Source: Purshia tridentata
Lineage: Eukaryota > Streptophyta > Magnoliopsida > Rosales > Rosaceae
Assembly: GCA_003254885.1 (NCBI GenBank)
Contig: QANT01006358.1
Span: 62,001-126,000 of the forward strand
Direction of reading: 5' to 3'
DNA length: 64,000 bases
Made by a program: the position numbers and the translations under genes. Shown here piece after piece: positions 35,641 to 46,122 of the stretch. The notes under the pieces were generated by a model. The model worked only from the letters and a program-made list of their open reading frames with translations. It was not told where the DNA came from and made no database searches. The stretch's first letter is position 1; the number at the start of each line of letters is the position of its first letter.

Positions 35641-36680
35641 AAAGCCCAACCGAAAGGTTGAAGCTTTACAACATCATAGGCACGTTGTTTTCACATCTTC
35701 TGATTTTCATATTAGAAAAAAAATTAAACAAAAAAGAAATTCAAAAGTTGGAGTTGAAATAAATGCCGACAAAGGCCATAAGTCGGCTGCGATAAGAGAA
35801 AACGACACGATGCCGAAAGTGCCCCTAAAAATGGAAAAATGGAAAAGAAAAGAAAAGATGTTTGGATTTGGATTGGTTGTCCAACGAACAACAGCAAAGA
35901 TTCCCGCGAAAATTGGTTTGTTGGCATTTTTAATCTAATGCACTTCATAAATGCGCTCAGTTACGTTGTAAAATCGGAAAAAAGATTTTGAGAATTTTAC
36001 ATAAATACCACCCAAGCTATTTAGATATAATATATATTTTATCACTCAATAAACATTTTTACAATGTCACATTTAAATTATATTCTAAACAATGTATAAT
36101 CCATGCTAATATTCATTTAACTTTTCGTAAAATAATGATCATGTACTCGTAATTTTCTATTTTATAAAAACTTTAAGGTCATTTTGTGTGTTTAAAAGAG
36201 GAGGAAATGACTAAAATCAAGTAGGCATTCCATATTAGGTGATACATGTATGCCCAATATGGAATGTCCACTTGCTTTAGTAACCCCTATTCTTTTCTAG
36301 ACATATGAAAATATGTTATTGCTCTTAAATAAATGACACATAATGCATATGATGCTCGTTACTTATTGGAAATTCAAATGAGATTCATGTGTTACATTTT
36401 ATAACATGAAATAATTTGGGCATGACATTATATATATATATACTTTTTTTTTTTTAGACAAATCGCAACTAACTCAATAGTTTTGGTAGTATTTGCCCAA
36501 ATTTCTGAAAAATAAACGACTTAAGCAAAAGTGAAAGAAAATTTATTGGGCCTGTCCAGTATAAAAGTCCAATTAATCAGTTAGATTTCAAATTATGAGC
36601 CCAGACTCAAAGCCTCAAAGTGCCAAAGCAAAGCCCAGTAAATACCACAACCCTTCTATAAAAAGCCTAGCGAAAAACGA
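35641..36680. other. Divergent intergenic region, MyoB to MUG1
   Basis: AT-rich region between the divergent MyoB and MUG1 genes. It contains the foldback at 36208-36284 and a poly-T run near 36444. No gene seen. Confidence 0.5.
36208..36284. repeat. Imperfect foldback, miRNA-like or MITE-like
   Basis: 36218-36236 pairs with 36256-36274 (17 of 19), with weaker pairing outward on both sides and a 19-base loop. The core includes CATTCCATATT and its complement. Confidence 0.7.
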
Positions 36681-36779
36681 AGTAGCTAAACCCATGGGAC
36701 AAAACAGTAATTCCCAAAAGCCATTTCCGATTTCTTTGACCTAAATACCCCTTTTTCTCTCAAAGCCCCCGTACCTGTA

Positions 36780-38533
36780 TTTCCCTTCTCAACCCTCACA
36801 TACACTGCCTCTTCTGCCCCTGTAATTGACAATCTCTCTCCGTCTCCTTCTTGCCCTTCACGATTTTCTCCACAATTACGCGCCAAAATCCTTCACTCCC
36901 CTTGTTCAAATTGTCGTTTTTTTCTGTCACTTTTTCACACTCCATCCTCTCTATCTCTTTCTCTCTCCATGCAATTCCAAGACCTTGACTTTCGAGCTCG
37001 ATCCGTCGTGTGTCGCTTTGGGGCTTCGATTCCTGGAGTTTTGAGCAATACCCAGTTCGTGCTGTGTTAGTTTGGTTTATTTGAAGATGAGTTTATGGAT
37101 GTAATTGGGTCTGAAGCTAGGGTTTCCAAAATTTCAGGTATTCTATTGTTCGATTATCACTGTTTAGAGCTTTTAATTTTTTGAAAGTTCTTTGATGGGT
37201 CTGTGTTATTTGAAGTATTCATTTCTTGAAAGTTGATTCCGCTTGAATGAATGTTTAACCTAGTGAGTATGGTATGGTATTGTTTGGTTTTTTCCTTTCA
37301 ATATGTTCTCTTGGTTAGATTGTTTGGTTTTTTGCTTTTATTGCATGAGTGTCTTATTAACGGGTTGCGTTATTTAGTATTAACTGAGCTTGTTTTGCTT
37401 TTAATTTGGGTTTAACGATTATTTTGGTTGGTGGGTATGTCTTGGTCTTCCTCAGATATTATTGTTTTTGGTATTTGTTCAAGATATGGAGCTCTAGACG
37501 TGAATGTATTAGTTAAAGATTTGGACGTTTAGGCTTTGTTGTCCATGACGAGTTGCTATCAATTTAACTGTCTTGATTTTGAGTGGCATATCTTCCCATT
37601 CTGCATTGGTGTTCATATACGGACACTGTTCTTCTATGAAGCAAGAGTTTGGTAGCTTGGAAACTGGTTGAAAAGAAGGCGAAGTTAAATTCTGGATTTT
37701 GTGTTAACTTTTCAGTTTTAAAGAATGGAAGCTCACTTGAGTTGATGTTGATGATAGTGGTGAGGCCATCTGAATGGTGCTTATGCCCTACTAGATATCC
37801 AACATGAAAAGTTTAGAAAAACTTTCAGTTTCCTTTCTTTTCATACAGTTCTCATCAGAAGGAATGATGGCTATTTTGGTTGATTGGTTTAGATCTCCAA
37901 TGACCAGAGTTGATGATTTAAATGTGCCAATGTGTTTGAAGGCACTTTTTGTTTCAATGTTCTTGTGGATTTTCAAATTTTCAGATTCTAGATGCGAATC
38001 TGATAAAACCAGCTGAAGGTGGATTGTACAGTCTGGTATGTTCTGTTCACAATTTCTTGTGTGCGTTTTTTTGGTATTATTATAACAATTAGTGCAGTAA
38101 TATAGAATTTCTTCTTTTCCTCTATCCTCAACCCCACCACCACCCCGCCCCCCCAACTTCACTTGGTGTCTTCTCTGCAATTGCATTTTTCTTGTTTCTG
38201 GTAAGGTTTAGGCATTCCTTAGCTGGTTACTTGCTGTGGGGGCATGAAGATTTTAGAAGTGAAAGAATGTATAAAATTGTGAACTGTTGTCTGTCTTGCT
38301 AAGTGTGTTCTTTTATATCATCTTTTTTTTCCCTTTATGGAGATGTGTGTTGATGCTTGATGTAATAGGGGTATGTGGTTCTTTTACTGACTGTAGTTAT
38401 TTCGCTTTGTAGGAATGCTTAAATACAGTTTGAAGAGGCAGCACTTTCAACTATAATTTACTAGTTTCTTCAGGAGGCTGTGTAGGTGTTGTTTTCTTTA
38501 ATATACTTCAATACATCGTGATTGATTTCGTCA
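36780..38533 (+). promoter_or_regulatory. MUG1 5' leader with leader intron
   Basis: A CT-rich leader ends in TTTCAG|GTATTC with a donor at 37138. Acceptor candidates are near 38412 and 38473, so an intron of about 1.3 kb probably precedes the coding exon. A leader ATG at 37096 could give a short upstream frame. Confidence 0.4.
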
Positions 38534-40837
38534 ATGGCTAACCATGATTTAATGCTTGGGCAAAGTCACAATTTAGCACTTGCGCAGAATCAGCAGGTAT
38601 TGGGCCACAATCATAACCTAGGAGTTGGGCAAAATCATGATTTAGAATTGGGACAGGCCCATGAGCATCATATGGGTTTGGGACAGACCCATGAGCATCA
38701 TTTGGTTTTGGGACAAACCCATGACCATGACCTGGGTTTAGGGCATGCTAATGACCATGAATTGGGTTTGGGACAAAACCATGACCAAGGGGATGATGGT
38801 CACAGCTATGGACATGAAAATGAGTTAGGTATGGATCAGAAACCTGATCCCAATGACCATGAATTGGCTCTTCCTCAGAACCATGAGTTGGTTTTAGCAG
38901 AGAACAATGAGCTGGCTGTTTCAGAAAACCAAGAACTTGATGGAAATCTGGAACTATCTATTGATCAAAATCATGAAATGGGGATAGAACCAGCCCATGA
39001 TATGACCATTGAGGAATCTGAGCTTGTACTCAGCCCCAGCCCACTCAGCCCCAGCCCTGTACTTCAGGCCCGTACACTAGAGATTGCAAATCCCAGTTAT
39101 GAGTTGTCAGTGGGTCAAGAGTTCCCCGATGTCAAGAGCTGCCGGAGGGCTTTGAGGGATACAGCTATTGCTTTACACTTTGAAATGCAGACTATTAAAT
39201 CTGACAAGACTCGCTTCACTGCCAAATGTGCCACTGAAGGATGCCCATGGCGTATTCATGCTGCAAAGCTCCCAGGAGTTCCAACTTTCACAATCAGGAC
39301 CATCCATGAAACTCATACATGTGGGGGAATTTCTCATCTTGGCCATCAGCAAGCCTCAGTTCAGTGGGTTGCAAATTCTGTGGAGCAAAGGCTTAGAGAG
39401 AACCCTAATTACAAGCCAAAGGAGATACTGGAGGAGATTCATCGAGTTCATGGTATCACCTTGTCATACAAACAAGCTTGGCGAGGCAAGGAGCGTATCA
39501 TGGCTGCAATGCGTGGATCTTTTGAAGAAGGGTATCGCTTGCTTCCACAATATTGTGAACAGGTTAAACGGACAAACCCGGGGAGTATTGCGTCTGTTTA
39601 TGGAAATCCGAATGATAACTGTTTCCAACGTCTCTTCATATCATTTCAGGCATCAATTTATGGATTCCTGAATGCTTGTCGGCCACTCCTTGGGCTTGAT
39701 AGGACATATTTGAAAAGTAAGTATCTGGGTACTTTGCTTCTTGCTACCGGTTTTGATGGTGAGGGTGCTCTGTTTCCTCTGGCATTTGGGGTTGTTGACG
39801 AGGAGAATGATGATAATTGGATGTGGTTCCTCTCTGAACTTCATAGTCTGCTTGAGATTAATGCAGAAAACATGCCTAGGCTTACCATTTTGTCAGACAG
39901 GCAGAAGGGCATTGTAGATGGAGTTGAAGCAAATTTTCCAACTGCTTTTCATGGATTTTGCATGCGTCACTTGAGTGATAGCTTCCGTAAGGAGTTTAAT
40001 AATACAATGCTTGTTAATCTTTTATGGGAAGCTGCTCATGCTCTCACTGTAATTGAATTCGAAGCAAAAATTTTAGAGATTGAAGAGATATCCCAAGATG
40101 CTGCATATTGGATTAGACGAATTCCGCCTCGCTTGTGGGCTACTGCTTATTTTGAGGGGACACGGTTTGGGCATTTGACGGCTAACATAGTTGAATCTTT
40201 AAATACTTGGATATTGGAGGCCTCGGGACTTCCAATAATTCAGATGATGGAATGCATTAGAAGGCAGCTAATGACTTGGTTCAATGAACGCCGAGAGACC
40301 AGTATGCAGTGGACATCAATTCTTGTGCCTACTGCAGAGAGGCGTGTTGCAGAGGCTCTTGAGCGTGCACGTACTTATCAGGTCCTTCGTGCTAATGAAG
40401 CTGAGTTTGAAGTTATATCTCATGAAGGGACAAATATTGTTGACATTCGAAATCGTTGCTGCTATTGTCATGGCTGGCAGCTTTATGGTTTGCCATGCGC
40501 ACATGCTGCTGCGGCACTTAACTCATGCAGGCAGAATGTCCAACGATTTACTGAGAGCTGTTTCACAGTTGCAACCTATCGAAAGACATACTCACAAACA
40601 ATACATCCCATTCCAGATAAATCCCTGTGGGGGGAGTTGTACGTGATGGAGGGAGATCCAAATGCAAACAAAGCTGCTGAGGTTATAATCAACCCACCTA
40701 AGTCACTCCGGCCACCGGGACGACCAAGAAAGAAGCGGGTTCGAGCAGAAGACCGTGGCCGTGTGAAGCGGGTTGTGCATTGTAGTCGTTGCAATCAAAC
40801 AGGCCACTTTAGAACGACATGTGCAGCCCCCATATAG
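38534..40837 (+). CDS. MUG1: MUSTANG1-like domesticated Mutator transposase
   Basis: Host gene derived from a Mutator-like transposase and conserved across angiosperms; MUSTANG genes affect growth, flowering and reproduction, probably as DNA-binding regulators. The single coding exon gives 767 residues from ATG 38534; the frame is open a little further upstream only through TTG. The N-terminus (about 8-125) is a degenerate repeat rich in His, Gly, Gln and Asn around LGQxH. Then come a MuDR-type zinc region (CATEGCPWRI ... HETHTC), the MULE domain (LGLDRTYLKSKYLG, TILSDRQKGI, NIVESLN), a SWIM finger (CCYCHGWQLYGLPCAHA) and a CCHC knuckle (CSRCNQTGHFRTTC) near the end. There is no PB1 domain, so it fits the MUGA group. 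No terminal inverted repeats were noticed around it, as expected for a domesticated copy. Confidence 0.95.
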   Translation: MANHDLMLGQSHNLALAQNQQVLGHNHNLGVGQNHDLELGQAHEHHMGLGQTHEHHLVLGQTHDHDLGLGHANDHELGLGQNHDQGDDGHSYGHENELGMDQKPDPNDHELALPQNHELVLAENNELAVSENQELDGNLELSIDQNHEMGIEPAHDMTIEESELVLSPSPLSPSPVLQARTLEIANPSYELSVGQEFPDVKSCRRALRDTAIALHFEMQTIKSDKTRFTAKCATEGCPWRIHAAKLPGVPTFTIRTIHETHTCGGISHLGHQQASVQWVANSVEQRLRENPNYKPKEILEEIHRVHGITLSYKQAWRGKERIMAAMRGSFEEGYRLLPQYCEQVKRTNPGSIASVYGNPNDNCFQRLFISFQASIYGFLNACRPLLGLDRTYLKSKYLGTLLLATGFDGEGALFPLAFGVVDEENDDNWMWFLSELHSLLEINAENMPRLTILSDRQKGIVDGVEANFPTAFHGFCMRHLSDSFRKEFNNTMLVNLLWEAAHALTVIEFEAKILEIEEISQDAAYWIRRIPPRLWATAYFEGTRFGHLTANIVESLNTWILEASGLPIIQMMECIRRQLMTWFNERRETSMQWTSILVPTAERRVAEALERARTYQVLRANEAEFEVISHEGTNIVDIRNRCCYCHGWQLYGLPCAHAAAALNSCRQNVQRFTESCFTVATYRKTYSQTIHPIPDKSLWGELYVMEGDPNANKAAEVIINPPKSLRPPGRPRKKRVRAEDRGRVKRVVHCSRCNQTGHFRTTCAAPI

Positions 40838-41568
40838 ATAGTCACTGTTGGTGACTGGTTTGCTGCAATGTAATATGGGTATGTCCTTATGTGCAAAAGA
40901 ATTTTTTTTTTATTATTATTATTTCTGTAGTCTTTGTTAGTTAGATTGGTAGGTACATGCTGTATTTCGTAGAGAATTATGTGTATCAAGCTCAGTAGCT
41001 GCTATACTATTTGAATGTTAGCATCAATAATTCAATCCTGAGGATGAGGGTGAAATCCGCGGTTGTAGCATTCAACTTTTTAGAGTCACCAACTTGATCA
41101 ACACCTCATCTTCTCACCATCACCATGCCCACCACAGCTGGCGTCACCCACGAGGGCCAACATGGCCAACTGGAGTGCTGGCCGAAACAGAGGCCAACTC
41201 CTTGAACTTTCTTTGGCCAGATATCTTGGTGATGGTCTGATTACATCTAGCTAGCCTGTTTTCTTTTTCAAATAATTTTTCATAGAAATAATTGTCAAGG
41301 TTAAAATGGTAATAAAGTTCTCATTAAAAGATTGGTGTAATCAGCATTTGGTGAAAATGGAAGTTTAATGGAATTCCAGAGGTGAGAAACTTAATCCGTG
41401 CTGACTTTTACCTACTATGGAAGAATACAGTAACAGCTGGAAAACAATGATTCAGGGAAGCTACTCAAAAGATTCAAGTGAATGAAGAAAATCTGAAATA
41501 CTATAAATTTTTTATGGGAAGTAAAATGCTAGACTAGAATGGCGAAAAGTTTATAAATATGTTGACTA
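40838..41568. other. Intergenic, MUG1 3' flank and protease A 3' flank
   Basis: The right part (about 41405-41480) resembles the sequence following proteases B and C (AAAACAATGATTCA block), so the array unit extends here. Confidence 0.55.
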
Positions 41569-42834
41569 TCATTGTTTTGTACAATCAGTTGGCTTGAAGG
41601 AGACCATCATTCTTTCAAGGTCATAACCAATCAAGAAATTTGACTGAGCAAAGTTTCCGTAAACACCATCAGTAGCTTCATTTAGCATTGCAAAACAGAA
41701 AACCTCATCCTTTAGTTGAATGAAGGTTTGTGCTGGTGTTAACTGCACATTAGCATCACCCTCAAAATGCACTGTCAATATTGGTCCTCTGAGGTTAGTT
41801 TTGCTTTGGTAGCAAAGCAGAGTTCCCAAACTTGGGTCATTTTCAATGGGTGTCGTTGGAATCTGCTTCTGAACTTCGGATGCCAAGCGGTCATAAAAAT
41901 CTTGTGGTAACCGTGTTACTGGTGTTCCTGAGTCCATGATCATGTTGCCTTTTGATAGTACCCCTGATGAACTAAAAGGCACAAGCTTATCTCCAACACT
42001 AATTCCTTCTACTGTCACAAAATAATAGGTCTTGTCTTCTCTGGACACCAAAGGTGTTGACACCACATCTTCACCCAATACTTCACTACCACTCCCAAAA
42101 CTGATCTTGCTTTCAATACTAGGATCAGTATTAAATGGCATCAAACATAGGGAGAACTTTCTCCCACCAAACAATGAACCCATTTGAGAAATAAGCGATA
42201 GAGGCCCTCCTCCAAGGCCAACTATTCCCATTTCATTTTCGTCAAAAACCCCAGTATTGCTATGTCCACAACCGAACACAATATTTTTTAGGGAAATAGC
42301 CTCCCCTGAGATGGATGTAAAGGTAATTGTCTCTCTAGCCAATTCTCCTTTGGTGACTGAACCATCTCCATAATTGTAAAGGTAATTGCAAACTTTTTGA
42401 GGTGAACAAGACATAGTGCCTAATGTATCCTGACATTCTTCTGCATCACAAGGAAGGTCAATGTATGTTGAAGAGTTTTTAGGATCGAATATTGGATAAA
42501 TCTGCGGATAGCAGGCATCACATGGTGGACATTGTGTCCACATTAGGTCACTGCCTGTATCAGCAATGCCATAAATATGGAATGGTGGATTTCCAATTGA
42601 AAGCTCCATAAGATACTCACCATTGTCAGCTCTTACTTCTGATTGTGGAATATTTGGAAATAATGGTTTGTTTGAAGGAGTTTTGTTAGGATTATAAAAT
42701 GGTGAATTTGGGGAGTCTCGGTGGATAAGTTTGACCGTGAACCCACCATTAATGCTTGCTGCTGTAGCTGAATAACATACAAGAAAAACGAAAAGAATAG
42801 TCGTTGCACCAAACATAGTGTCTGTGGCTGCCAT
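41569..42834 (-). CDS. CDR1-like secreted aspartic protease A
   Basis: Plant A1B (nepenthesin-type) pepsin-like protease. CDR1 in Arabidopsis is apoplastic and releases a signal that activates salicylate-dependent defence. 421 residues without introns. A signal peptide (about 1-26) is followed by the FTVKLIHRDSPNSPFYN motif usual for the CDR1 group, first catalytic Asp92 in ADTGSD, the Cys-rich nepenthesin insert (TQCPPCDACYPQ), the YGDGS flap-side motif, second catalytic Asp301 in MDSGTP, and the end SFKPTDCTKQ shared by all three copies. The prosegment is about a dozen residues shorter than in B and C. Both catalytic residues are present, so I expect an active enzyme. It is last in the minus-strand array. 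Confidence 0.92.
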   Translation of the reverse strand: MAATDTMFGATTILFVFLVCYSATAASINGGFTVKLIHRDSPNSPFYNPNKTPSNKPLFPNIPQSEVRADNGEYLMELSIGNPPFHIYGIADTGSDLMWTQCPPCDACYPQIYPIFDPKNSSTYIDLPCDAEECQDTLGTMSCSPQKVCNYLYNYGDGSVTKGELARETITFTSISGEAISLKNIVFGCGHSNTGVFDENEMGIVGLGGGPLSLISQMGSLFGGRKFSLCLMPFNTDPSIESKISFGSGSEVLGEDVVSTPLVSREDKTYYFVTVEGISVGDKLVPFSSSGVLSKGNMIMDSGTPVTRLPQDFYDRLASEVQKQIPTTPIENDPSLGTLLCYQSKTNLRGPILTVHFEGDANVQLTPAQTFIQLKDEVFCFAMLNEATDGVYGNFAQSNFLIGYDLERMMVSFKPTDCTKQ

Positions 42835-42927
42835 AATTGAGAGATCAGAGAGTTACAAGAAGAAAAGTGCAAAGAGTTTGCTTTGCATGCATACATGCAG
42901 TTTCAGGCATGAGAGTACACAAAACCG

Positions 42928-42935
42928 TATATATA
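42928..42935 (-). promoter_or_regulatory. TATA box of protease A
   Basis: TATATATA about 95 bases before the ATG, in a block aligned with the promoters of proteases B and C. Confidence 0.55.
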
Positions 42936-43288
42936 GATAGAAGGTGCAAGTGGGTTTGCATTAACAGCTAAATCTATAGAGAATAAAGTAGTGACACAGG
43001 AAAATATGGTGATCACCTACAATGCTTCTGTTATTCTCAAGAGGAGTTGCATTGCATTACCTACCCAGATTAGATAAATTTCAATGGATACAAAATTAAT
43101 TCATTCTTCAATTTCATGCTTATTATGGAAAATTCACGCAAAAAGTCCTGTAGTCACACATGATCAACATAACGCCAAAAGTCTAGTAGTTAGACATGGA
43201 AATCTTGTCAGCTGTGAATATGGCTTTCTTACATTGGACTCTACGTGCAACAATGTTGTTCTTTTAATGTAGTGAATCTAGTGATCTG

Positions 43289-43316
<28 letters not shown>
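43289..43316. repeat. (GT)14 microsatellite
   Basis: 28 uninterrupted bases next to the decayed gene fragment at 43411-43502. Confidence 0.97.
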
Positions 43317-43319
<3 letters not shown>

Positions 43320-43410
43320 CAAGAAACATCAACCACTTGATTCCGTTTACATGAGTTTGAATGGATGAGATTTGAAGAAACTGAGAGGGAGAGAAAGAAG
43401 AGGATTCAAG

Positions 43411-43502
43411 TCCATGTGAGATGTGATGATGATTTGTTTGACGAGTAGTGCCGGACACATTAAATACACTGAAAATTTAATTTCTCACCCACCGACTGCC
43501 AT
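43411..43502 (-). pseudogene. Decayed 5' fragment of the FSDYI-repeat gene, copy A
   Basis: Aligns with the first codons of the intact gene at 49459-50037, including the CTGCCATGGA start context and the HHHISH-coding segment. An early in-frame stop follows the old start, and nothing beyond the N-terminal part is recognisable. Confidence 0.65.
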
Positions 43503-43662
43503 GGACTATATATATAGTTGATAGTTGAGCAACAGCCGAAAAGAAGAAAACAATGATTCAGGGGAAACTATTTAAAACATTCAAGCGAATGAAGAAAATG
43601 TAAAATACTATACTTGGAATTTAATTGTCAAAAGACATTTTATTATTATCCTATTTAATTTA

Positions 43663-44964
43663 TCATTGTTTTGTACAATCAGTTGGCTTAAAGGAGACCA
43701 CCATTTTATCTAGGTCATAACCAATCAAGAAATTTGACTGAGCAAAGTTTCCATAAATACCACCGTCACTAGTCACATTTGCCATTGCAAAGCAGAAAAC
43801 CTCAGCTTTTGGTGGAATGAAGGTTTGTGTTGGTGTTAACTGCACATTAGCACCACCCTCAAAATGCACTGTCAATATTGGTCCTTTGAGATTATTTTTG
43901 CTGTTGTAGCAAAGCTGAGTTCCCAAACTTGGGTCATTTTCAATGGGTTTCATTGGAATCTGCTTCTTTACTTCTGCTACCAACCGGTCATAAAAGTCTT
44001 GGGGTATAAGTGTTGGTGGTGTTCCTGAGTCCATCAACATGTTGCCTTTTAAAAGTTCCCCTGATGAGCTAAAAGGCACAAACTTATGTCCAATACTAAT
44101 GCCTTTTACTGTGACAAAATATAGGGTCTTGTCTTCTTTGGACACCAAAGGTGTTGACACCACACCTTCACCCAATACTTCACTGCCACTTCCAAAACTA
44201 ATCTTGCTTTCAATACTAGGATCAGTATGAAATGGCATCAAACAGTAGGAGAACTTTCTGCCACCAACCATGGAACCCATTTGAGAAACAAGTGATAGAG
44301 GCCCTCCTCCAAGTCCAATTAACCCCATTTCATTTTCATTAAAAGTCCCAGTATTGTTATGTCCACAACCAAACACAATATTTTTCAGGGAAATAGGCTT
44401 CCCTGAGGTGGATGTCAAGGAAATTGTTTCTTTAGCCAACAGCCCTCGGGTCATTGAACCATCTCCATACCCATAACTATAATTGCAAACTTTTTGAGGT
44501 GAACAAGTCCCTGTGTCAACCATATGACACTCTTCTGCATCACAAGGAAGGTTACTATATGTTGAGGACTTTTGGGGATCGAACTTAGGCTTAGTCTGCT
44601 TATAGCAGCCATCACATGGTGCACATTGTGTCCACACTAGGTCACTCCCTGTATCCATTTCACCATAAACATGGAATGGTGGATTTCCAATTGAAAGCTT
44701 CATAATATACTCATCGTCACAATCAGATCTTACTCTTGATCGTGCAGTGTTTGGATAAAATGTTTTCATGGAACGTCGAAAGGCTTTGTTTGAAGGAGTT
44801 TTGTAATGATTATAAAATGGTGAATTTGGGGAGTCTCGATGGATAAGTTTGACACTGAACCCACCATTTCCTGCTGCTGTAGCTGATTGACATGCAAGAC
44901 AAATGAGAAGAATAGTCATTACACCAAAGTGTGAATGACAAAAGGTAGTTTCTGTGGCTGCCAT
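43663..44964 (-). CDS. CDR1-like secreted aspartic protease B
   Basis: Second array member, 433 residues, intronless, with the same function class as protease A. ATG 44964 (MAATETTF) is the start; the 12 codons ahead begin with TTG. Signal peptide about 1-31, then FSVKLIHRDSPNSPFYN, first catalytic Asp104 in MDTGSD, TQCAPCDGCYKQ, YGDGS, GCGHNNTG, second Asp312 in MDSGTP. Compared with A it keeps the longer prosegment (KAFRRSMKTFYPN), and it has a Glu-Met before the first catalytic motif where A and C have Ile-Ala. Its promoter has lost the TATATATA present upstream of A. Coding sequence and both flanks align with A and C, so the three copies arose by tandem duplication. Confidence 0.92.
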   Translation of the reverse strand: MAATETTFCHSHFGVMTILLICLACQSATAAGNGGFSVKLIHRDSPNSPFYNHYKTPSNKAFRRSMKTFYPNTARSRVRSDCDDEYIMKLSIGNPPFHVYGEMDTGSDLVWTQCAPCDGCYKQTKPKFDPQKSSTYSNLPCDAEECHMVDTGTCSPQKVCNYSYGYGDGSMTRGLLAKETISLTSTSGKPISLKNIVFGCGHNNTGTFNENEMGLIGLGGGPLSLVSQMGSMVGGRKFSYCLMPFHTDPSIESKISFGSGSEVLGEGVVSTPLVSKEDKTLYFVTVKGISIGHKFVPFSSSGELLKGNMLMDSGTPPTLIPQDFYDRLVAEVKKQIPMKPIENDPSLGTQLCYNSKNNLKGPILTVHFEGGANVQLTPTQTFIPPKAEVFCFAMANVTSDGGIYGNFAQSNFLIGYDLDKMVVSFKPTDCTKQ

Positions 44965-45807
44965 AAGAGAGACTAGAGAGTTGCAAGAAGAAAAGTGCAA
45001 AGAGCTTGCTTAATGCATGCATGCAATTTGAGATTTTGAGGCATGAGATATATAATGAGAGTACACAAAGCCATAAAAATAAGGTGGTAGGTTTGCATTA
45101 ATGGCTAAATCTATAGAAAATCAAGTAGCGACAGAAGAAACTGTTGTCACCTACAATGCTTCTGTTATTCTCAAGACGAGTGGCATTGTATTACATACCC
45201 CGTGAATATTTAAGAAATTTGGGCAAATTTCAATGTATACACAAACTTAACTAATTCTTCAATGTCATGCCTGTCATGAAAAATTCACGTGACAAGTCCT
45301 GTAGTCACACATGATTAAATTCAGGCCAAAAATCTAGTAGTGACAAATATGGAAATCTTGTCAGCAGATTATGCACAGGATTGTTTAGCAGAAACTTTAT
45401 GACGGGAAGAATCCATACAGATTATGTTTAAATGAAGATATCCACCACCCAATCAAGAAAAATTTTTTTTTGGATTTTGTTTAAATGAGGTGGAATGGAT
45501 GAGATCTTGACAACGTCTCATGATAACAGCGACCTGCTGCTTGAAACTTTTTCTGTATATGTATATAGTATATATAATGAAAATGTTTTAAGCGCAGGTT
45601 GTAAAATGAGTGTTTGAATACTCAACGGATATAAAACTACATGATAAGAAGATGTGGAACACTACTAGTATTAATTCTTGGTCAACTAATTATAGCAGCC
45701 TAATACCTTAAAATGCATTAACAATCTTATATTGATTTAGTACAAGTAATCCCTTTGTGTAGGCATAGCTATCATGGGTTTTGGTTTGTTTCTCCTAATC
45801 AGCTTTT

Positions 45808-46004
45808 GCATTGGCTCCTTGGCCATTGGTTATTTTGCTTTGATTATCAATAGCTTTCTGAGCATGTTCATGTGTTGGTAGTGACTTAGGAACATGGGAG
45901 GCAGGCATGGGGTCTTGTTGGTGGTGTGAGATGTGGTGATGCTTAATTTGGTTGACAAGTAGCAGCAGACAGTAAACGAACTGAGAAGTTTCTCACACTA
46001 CCAT
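45808..46004 (-). pseudogene. Decayed 5' fragment of the FSDYI-repeat gene, copy B
   Basis: About 200 bases align with the first third of the intact gene at 49459-50037: start context, His-rich segment, DPxPASH and THxH-like parts. The fourth codon is a stop and the repeat-coding 3' part is missing. Confidence 0.75.
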
Positions 46005-46122
46005 AGAATATAGTTGAGCAACATCTGAACAGAAGAAAACAATGATTCAAGCTTGTAAAATACTAGACTTGAATTAATGGTTTAGAAAAAAAAACACTTT
46101 TATTACTCTGTTATTTAATTTA

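Noticed and set aside
39168-39671. A 167-codon frame inside MUG1 in another frame
   Set aside because: Shadow of the MUG1 coding sequence with no family resemblance.
38534-40837. MUG1 as an active Mutator element
   Set aside because: No flanking terminal inverted repeats seen, and the sequence matches the domesticated MUSTANG family.
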